Of a DNA stretch of 64,000 bases, positions 58,924 to 64,000 are shown one piece after another; the first letter of the stretch is position 1, and each line of letters begins with the position of its first letter. Source of the stretch: Anaeramoeba ignava (taxonomy: Eukaryota > Metamonada > Anaeramoebidae); assembly GCA_028826165.1 (NCBI GenBank), contig JAPDFW010000081.1, positions 1,134,501 to 1,198,500 of the forward strand. The letters are read 5' to 3'. Below the pieces are notes generated by a model. That model worked only from the letters and a program-made list of their open reading frames with translations, was not told the DNA's origin and made no database searches. Both the position numbers and the translations under genes were made by a program.

Positions 58924-59645
58924 TCATTTCTTCTTTTTTTCTTCTTCTTCATTATCATCAAAATGTTCAGGATTTTCGATTGAAGCCCATTCTTTAAGTT
59001 TTTCAATAAATTGATTTCTATTTTTACTAATAAACTTGGTAATTCCTTCTTTATCACTTGGAGATTCAATTTTAAGAAGAGAATTTCTAAAATGCTTTAA
59101 CATAAATCGAGCCAATCTAAGATTAGTATTTTCATATTGATTTTTTGTAGTATAATTTAAGCTTAAATAAGTGCAAAGTGAACATAATAAAGCACCACGA
59201 TATCCTCCAAGTAATAATCCTATTGCTCCTGCTCCAAATGTGAAAAGGGTTTTGTTTGGTTCTTCATTTTGATGTATTTTATTAACTGTTTCTTCATTTA
59301 TTTCTTCACAAATTTTAATAATTATTTGAGCAATTAATAATTCTGCTTTTTTTCTCTATTTTTATTTTGAATTGAATTTATTTTGAATTGAATTTATTTT
59401 TAATTTGCAAATAATCTTCTTCTTTCTAATTTTTATAATTTTACTTCTTCTATAAGTTCTAATTCTTTGAAAAAATTTTCTAGATCTTCTTTTTCACCTG
59501 ATTTTAAAGCTGCTAAAATTTCAATAGTTTTTCCTTTTTCAATTACTTGAAATATTTTTTTAGCTGTTTTAGCATCAAATACTTCTTCAATCTTTTCTTT
59601 ATCTTTACTTTGAATTGATTCAATAAGTTTTTCTTTCTTTTCCAT
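58924..59645 (-). CDS. Small protein of unknown function with one hydrophobic segment
   Basis: Exons 59645-59445 and 59355-58924, phase 0 GT-AG junction, 210 residues, stop TGA. Residues 1-67 are charged and helical (KEKIEEVFDAKTAKKIFQVI). Residues about 100-130 form a Gly-rich hydrophobic stretch (LFTFGAGAIGLLLGGYRGAL) with GxxxG-type spacing, and the rest is basic helical with an acidic/Lys C terminus. It could be a membrane or organelle-associated protein. I do not recognise a family. The frame is open and codon use matches neighbours across both exons, supporting a real gene. It has a 77 bp divergent upstream region with the RCC1-BTB gene at 59723. Confidence 0.65.
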
Positions 59646-59722
59646 TCTTTTTAAAATAAATGAAAAAAATGAAAAAATCCAAAATTAAAATTCATTTTTT
59701 CATTTTTTTTCCTTTTTCAAAA
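59646..59722. promoter_or_regulatory. 77 bp bidirectional 5' region
   Basis: It contains GAAAAAAATGAAAAAATCC on one side and CATTTTTTCATTTTTTTTCC on the other, giving the T-rich CAT element in both orientations, each near a start codon. Confidence 0.45.
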
Positions 59723-61546
59723 ATGAATGATTGTTTATTTTTTGGTTTAAATCAATTACCAAAACTTATCAAAAATAAACCAGATAAAATAATAAAACCA
59801 ATTCAATTTAAATTTGAAAATGAAAATGAAAATGAAAATGAAAATGAAAATGAAAATGAAAAACAAATTAAACAAATTGCAACAGGAAATTTTTCAACAA
59901 TTTTCCTTTTTGAAAATGGAAAAGCAATAGAATATTTAAATGAAAATGATTCAAATCAAAATCCTCAAAAAATCCAAATTGAAAATATTCAAAAAGTAAC
60001 TGTTGGTTGCTATAATGAAGCTATTTTAACAAAAGAAGGAAATGTATTTGCAAAAGGAAAAAATATTAATTCAAAAAATCCAAATGAATTTATCAATATT
60101 TCATCATTAATTGAAGATACAAATGATAGAATAATTGAAGATGCTGTTTCTGGAGTTGGTTCAGTTTACTTATTAACTTCAAATCAAAATGTTTATGGAA
60201 TTGGTTCAAATGTTTGGGGTCAACTTGGTTTTGATTCTAAAACACTTCCAAAAACAGAAAAACTAATTTTAATGATGAAAAATATTTCTAAAATATTTTC
60301 AGGAAATGCTTCAGCTCATGTTTTTCTTTTAAATTCAAATCAAGAATTATTTGTATGTGGATATAATCAATGGAATCAACTTGGATTAGGAGAATCAAGA
60401 AAAAAAGAAACAAAAATCCAAAAATTAACCCAAATCCAAAATATTCCAAAAGGTAAAATAATTGATATTCAATGTGGATGGGCAAATTCAATAATGTTGA
60501 TTGAAGATGAAAACCAAAATCAAAATCAAAATAAAAATAAAAATAAAAATAAAAATCCAAAAAGAAAACTTTATTCATGTGGGAATTGGTTAACTAATGG
60601 ACTTTACAAAAATGAATTTACTTATGAATTTACTGAAATCAAAACATCTTTATTTGAAAATGATGATAATATTATTGATTTTTCTATTGGAAATCGGCAT
60701 ACTTTGATTTTAACATCCAAAGGGAAATTAATTGGATTTGGGAGAAGTGAATGCGGTGAATTAGGATTTGAATATGCAATATCTCAACCAATTCCAAATC
60801 AAATTAAACTTCCTAAATTAAGATTTAATGAAAATATTTCTAATTATCATATTTCTTGTGGATATCAAAGATCATTTCTTTATTATTCTTCTCCTCCTTT
60901 TTCCAATCTTGAAGAAGATTTGATAAAATTATTTAGAAGAAAAGAATTTTGTGATATTTCATTTAAAACCGAAAATGGAGAAATAATCAAAGCTCATAAA
61001 TTAATATTGAAATATAGATTAAATCAAAATCAAATTGAAAAACTTCAAGAAATTATTTCAAAAAAATCAATTAAAGAATCAAATCAAATATTTGAAATGA
61101 TTTATTCAAACAGAATTATAAATCCAAAATTATATTCTGAAATTAAAGAAATTATAAATTCAAATGAAAAAATTGAAGAAACAATGAAAAGAATTTATTT
61201 AAATGAAAATGAAAATGAAAATGAAAAAGATTTTATTATTGAAAGAAAAGAAAAACAATATAAATTTCCTAAATTAATATTAATAATGAGAAGTGAATTA
61301 TATCGAGGAATGTTTTTATCTGTAACTGAAGATAAATCTAATAAAGTTACAGATTATAGTGAATTAAGTAATAAACCATTTCAAATATTAGAATATTGGA
61401 TTTATTCAAATCAAATTAAAGAAGAAATTCAAATTACACAAGAAATAATTGATGAAATAGAAACAGGAATTGATTATTTTCAATTAAATCAAACAAATCC
61501 AAATTTATTTGATTTATTAATTAACAAATTTAATAATCAAAATTAA
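59723..61546 (+). CDS. RCC1-repeat protein with two BTB domains (tandem copy 1)
   Basis: Single exon, 607 residues from ATG 59723 (MNDCLFFGLNQL, aligned with the paralog starts; the frame extends 63 bp upstream through spacer sequence). A Glu-Asn tract at residues about 33-48 is followed by RCC1 blades (VFAKGKN, VYGIGSNVWGQLGFD, LFVCGYNQWNQLGLGES, LIGFGRSECGELGFE), then BTB 1 (CDISFKTENGEIIKAHK) and BTB 2 (FPKLILIMRSELYRGMF). A repeat-encoded NQNQNKNKNKN insert lies in the propeller. It is a close paralog of its downstream neighbour, 75 bp away and in the same orientation, and of the minus-strand copies at 15654 and 23181. Confidence 0.87.
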   Translation: MNDCLFFGLNQLPKLIKNKPDKIIKPIQFKFENENENENENENENEKQIKQIATGNFSTIFLFENGKAIEYLNENDSNQNPQKIQIENIQKVTVGCYNEAILTKEGNVFAKGKNINSKNPNEFINISSLIEDTNDRIIEDAVSGVGSVYLLTSNQNVYGIGSNVWGQLGFDSKTLPKTEKLILMMKNISKIFSGNASAHVFLLNSNQELFVCGYNQWNQLGLGESRKKETKIQKLTQIQNIPKGKIIDIQCGWANSIMLIEDENQNQNQNKNKNKNKNPKRKLYSCGNWLTNGLYKNEFTYEFTEIKTSLFENDDNIIDFSIGNRHTLILTSKGKLIGFGRSECGELGFEYAISQPIPNQIKLPKLRFNENISNYHISCGYQRSFLYYSSPPFSNLEEDLIKLFRRKEFCDISFKTENGEIIKAHKLILKYRLNQNQIEKLQEIISKKSIKESNQIFEMIYSNRIINPKLYSEIKEIINSNEKIEETMKRIYLNENENENEKDFIIERKEKQYKFPKLILIMRSELYRGMFLSVTEDKSNKVTDYSELSNKPFQILEYWIYSNQIKEEIQITQEIIDEIETGIDYFQLNQTNPNLFDLLINKFNNQN

Positions 61547-61621
61547 AATCAAAATTAAAAATTAAAATTAAAAATTAAAATTAAAATCAAAATTATTTTT
61601 TTCATTTTTTTCTTTTTAAAA

Positions 61622-63385
61622 ATGAATGATTGTTTATTTTTTGGTTACAATACAAATCCAATTTTTATCAAAAATAAACCAAATAAAATAATAAAACCAA
61701 TTCAATTTAAATTTGAAAATGAAAATGAAAATGAAAATGAAATTAAACAAATTTCATCAAGTTATTTTTCAACAATTTTCCTTTTTAAAAATGGAAAAGC
61801 AATAGAATATTTAAATGAAAATGATTCAAATCAAAATCCTGAAAAAATCCAAATTGAAGAAAATATTCAAAAAGTAACTGTTGGTGAACAAAATGAAGCT
61901 ATTTTAACAATAGAAGGAAATGTATTTGCCAAAGGATATAATATTAATCCAAATAATCCAAATGAATTTATCAATATTTCATCATTAATTGAAGATCCAA
62001 ATGATAGAATAATTCAAGATATTGTTTCTGGATTTAGTTCAGTTTACTTATTAACTTCAAATCAAAATGCTTATGGAATTGGTTCAAATTCTTTTGGTCA
62101 ACTTGGTTTTGATTATGAAACACTTGAAAAAACAGAAAAACCAATTTTAATGATGAAAAATGTTTCTAAAATATTTTCAGGAACTGGTTCATTTCATGTT
62201 TTTCTTTTAAATTCAAATCAAGAATTATTTGGATGCGGATATAATGAATATGATCAAATTGGATTAGGAGAATCAATAGAAGAAACAAATATCCATAAAT
62301 TAACCCAATTTCAAAATATTCCAAAAGGTAAAATAATTGATATTCAATGCGGAGAATATTATTCAATAATATTGATTGAAAATGAAAATGAAAATCCAAA
62401 AAGAAAACTTTATTCATGTGGAAATTCTGGATTAAATGGACTTGATACAGATACTTATGAATTTACTGAAATCAAATCATCTTTATTTGAAAATGATGAT
62501 AATATTCGTGATTTTTCTGTTGCAAATTCTCATACTTTGATTTTAACATCCAATAATAAATTAATAGGATTTGGATATAATGATTATGGTCAATTAGGAA
62601 CTGGAGATACAAATAATCAATTAATTCCAATTCAAATTGAACTTCCTAAATTAAGATTTAATGAAAATATTTCTAATTATCATATTTCTTGTGGATTTCA
62701 CAATTCATTTCTTTATTATTCTTCTCCTTCTTTTTCCAATCTTGAAGAAGATTTGATAAAATTATTTAGAAGAAAAGAATTTTGTAATATTTCATTTAAA
62801 ACCGAAAATGGAGAAATAATCAAAGCTCATAAATTAATATTGAAATATAGATTAAATCAAAATGAAAATCAAATTGAAAAACTTCAAGAAATTATTTCAA
62901 ATAAATCAATTAAAGAATCAAATCAAATATTTGAAATGATTTATTCAAATAAAATAATAAATCCAAAATTATATTCTGAAATTAAAGAAATTATAAATTC
63001 AAATGAAAAAATTGAAGAAACAATTAAAAGAATTTATTTAAATGAAAATGAAAATGAAAATGAAAAAGATTTTATTATTGAAAGAAAAGAAAAACAATAT
63101 AAATTTCCAAAATTAATATTAATAATGAGAAGTGAATTATATCGAGGAATGTTTTTATCTGTAACAGAAGATAAATCTAATAAAGTTACAGATTATAGTG
63201 AATTAAGTAATAAATCATTTCAAATATTTGAATATTGGATTTATTCAAATCAAATTAAAGATGAAATTCAAATTACACAAGAAATTATTAATGAAATTCA
63301 AATTGGAATTGATTATTTTCAATTAAATCAAACAAATCCAAATTTATTTGATTTATTAATTAAAAAATTTATTAATCAAAATTAA
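61622..63385 (+). CDS. RCC1-repeat protein with two BTB domains (tandem copy 2)
   Basis: Single exon, 587 residues, ATG 61622. Same order as the upstream copy: FFGYNTNPIFIKNKP, short Glu-Asn tract, blades AYGIGSNSFGQLGFD, LFGCGYNEYDQIGLGES, LIGFGYNDYGQLGTGD, then the two BTB folds and the C-terminal FDLLIKKF. The BTB half is nearly identical to the neighbour at DNA level, whereas the propeller differs mainly at loop positions, as if the ligand face varies faster. Confidence 0.87.
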   Translation: MNDCLFFGYNTNPIFIKNKPNKIIKPIQFKFENENENENEIKQISSSYFSTIFLFKNGKAIEYLNENDSNQNPEKIQIEENIQKVTVGEQNEAILTIEGNVFAKGYNINPNNPNEFINISSLIEDPNDRIIQDIVSGFSSVYLLTSNQNAYGIGSNSFGQLGFDYETLEKTEKPILMMKNVSKIFSGTGSFHVFLLNSNQELFGCGYNEYDQIGLGESIEETNIHKLTQFQNIPKGKIIDIQCGEYYSIILIENENENPKRKLYSCGNSGLNGLDTDTYEFTEIKSSLFENDDNIRDFSVANSHTLILTSNNKLIGFGYNDYGQLGTGDTNNQLIPIQIELPKLRFNENISNYHISCGFHNSFLYYSSPSFSNLEEDLIKLFRRKEFCNISFKTENGEIIKAHKLILKYRLNQNENQIEKLQEIISNKSIKESNQIFEMIYSNKIINPKLYSEIKEIINSNEKIEETIKRIYLNENENENEKDFIIERKEKQYKFPKLILIMRSELYRGMFLSVTEDKSNKVTDYSELSNKSFQIFEYWIYSNQIKDEIQITQEIINEIQIGIDYFQLNQTNPNLFDLLIKKFINQN

Positions 63386-63621
63386 AATTAAAAATTAAAA
63401 TTAAAAATCCAAAAAAATCATTTTTTTCTTTCTTTCAATTTCTTTCATTCTCTCTTTTCTTTTTATTCCTTTTCAAAAAAAAAATATAAAACAAACAAAA
63501 GTAACAAAGAAAAAAATTTTAAAAACAAAACAAAACAAAATAAAAAAATTTTTTTTCATTTTCGAATTTTTTTCTTTCAAAAAAATTAAAATAAAAAAAG
63601 CAAAAAAAAAAAAAACAAACA
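63386..63621. other. Spacer before second FG-GAP gene
   Basis: 236 bp of T-rich then A-rich sequence between two plus-strand genes; TTTTTTTTCATTTTCGAA lies about 65 bp before the next start codon. No gene seen. Confidence 0.5.
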
Positions 63622-64000
63622 ATGAAAAAAATTATTTTCTTTTTCTTAATTATCAATATTTCCTTAATTCAATCAATTCATTCAAATCAGAAATCATTTG
63701 GATCATCACCACTAACACAAATAAAAACAGAAACAACAAGATATTATTCTTCTTTCAATGAAGCTTGGTTTTGGAATTTGATAAACAATTTTACAGGTTC
63801 ATCAACAAATTTTGGATGGAGTGTTTCAAATTATGAAGATGTTATTGTTGTTGGAAGTCCCCAAACAAGAGAAGTATTTATTTACAGATATAATGGAACA
63901 AATTTTGAACTTGAACAAATATTGAATCAATCTTCAGCTCCAAAATTTGGATATTCTGTTTCAATTTATGGAGATGCTATTGTTATTGGGATTTATGGAA
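63622..64000 (+). CDS. FG-GAP-type secreted or membrane protein, 5' part only
   Basis: Starts at ATG 63622 and runs off the window, 126 residues visible. A signal peptide (MKKIIFFFLIINISLIQS) is followed by the same kind of propeller seen in the gene at 17992: FGWSVSNYEDVIVVGSP, REVFIYRYNGTNFELEQ, FGYSVSIYGDAIVIG. It is probably a paralog with FN3 modules and a membrane helix beyond the window edge, but only the propeller start is visible. Confidence 0.8.
   Translation, partial: MKKIIFFFLIINISLIQSIHSNQKSFGSSPLTQIKTETTRYYSSFNEAWFWNLINNFTGSSTNFGWSVSNYEDVIVVGSPQTREVFIYRYNGTNFELEQILNQSSAPKFGYSVSIYGDAIVIGIYG

Noticed and set aside
1-64000. Bacterial contamination, because of the FtsX-like permease
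   Set aside because: The permease itself has a GT-AG intron and sits between genes with introns and identical base composition.

Overview
This window is nuclear DNA from an AT-rich, intron-bearing microbial eukaryote. Spliceosomal GT-AG introns interrupt most conserved genes, proteins carry long Asn/Gln/Glu/Lys tracts, and TAA, TAG and TGA all end genes, so the genetic code looks standard. The gene mix (multiplied RCC1-BTB proteins, FG-GAP/FN3 surface proteins, a cAMP-receptor-like GPCR, kelch, EB1, UPF1, eIF2-gamma, exportin-5) suggests a free-living amoeba; an Anaeramoeba-type organism is my best guess, from protein style only. All family calls rest on recalled family features; no search was run.

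Layout. 2-7111 (+): 3' part of a RalGAP-beta-like gene, 10 exons. 7388-9610 (-): low-complexity leucine-rich-repeat protein. 9717-10957 (-): EB1 microtubule plus-end protein, 5 exons. 11543-15577 (-): exportin-5-like, 7 exons. 15654-17354 (-): RCC1-BTB copy without a start codon. 17992-22923 (+): large FG-GAP/FN3 type I membrane protein. 23181-25052 (-): RCC1-BTB. 25108-27600 (-): divergent RCC1-BTB with introns. 27737-31969 (+): eIF2-gamma with microexons and one apparent frameshift. 32185-35932 (+): two-RRM protein with a 2.9 kb repeat-filled intron. 36158-41803 (+): nucleotidyltransferase-like/ankyrin protein with one apparent frameshift. 42226-47092 (-): UPF1 helicase. 47217-48336 (+): GPCR. 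48487-52302 (-): gamma-secretase-activating-protein-like, 11 exons. 52508-55821 (-): FtsX-like permease with one apparent frameshift. 55961-57230: nine copies of a ~145 bp minisatellite. 57311-58399 (+): kelch. 58924-59645 (-): unknown small protein. 59723-61546 and 61622-63385 (+): tandem RCC1-BTB genes. 63622 to the end (+): start of a second FG-GAP-like secreted protein.

Two architectures alternate. Conserved housekeeping genes carry many introns, and the long introns consist almost wholly of A/T-rich 6-24 bp tandem arrays, usually a different motif in each intron. The expanded lineage genes (most RCC1-BTB copies, both FG-GAP proteins, kelch) are intronless. Gene spacing is tight, with divergent 5' gaps of only 77-136 bp. 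I saw no tRNA, rRNA, transposon or CRISPR array.

The most notable signals are probable 3, 9 and 11 nt microexons in eIF2-gamma, the motif-specific repeat filling of introns, three single-site frame breaks in otherwise intact conserved genes, and a nucleosome-length repeat in a divergent promoter.
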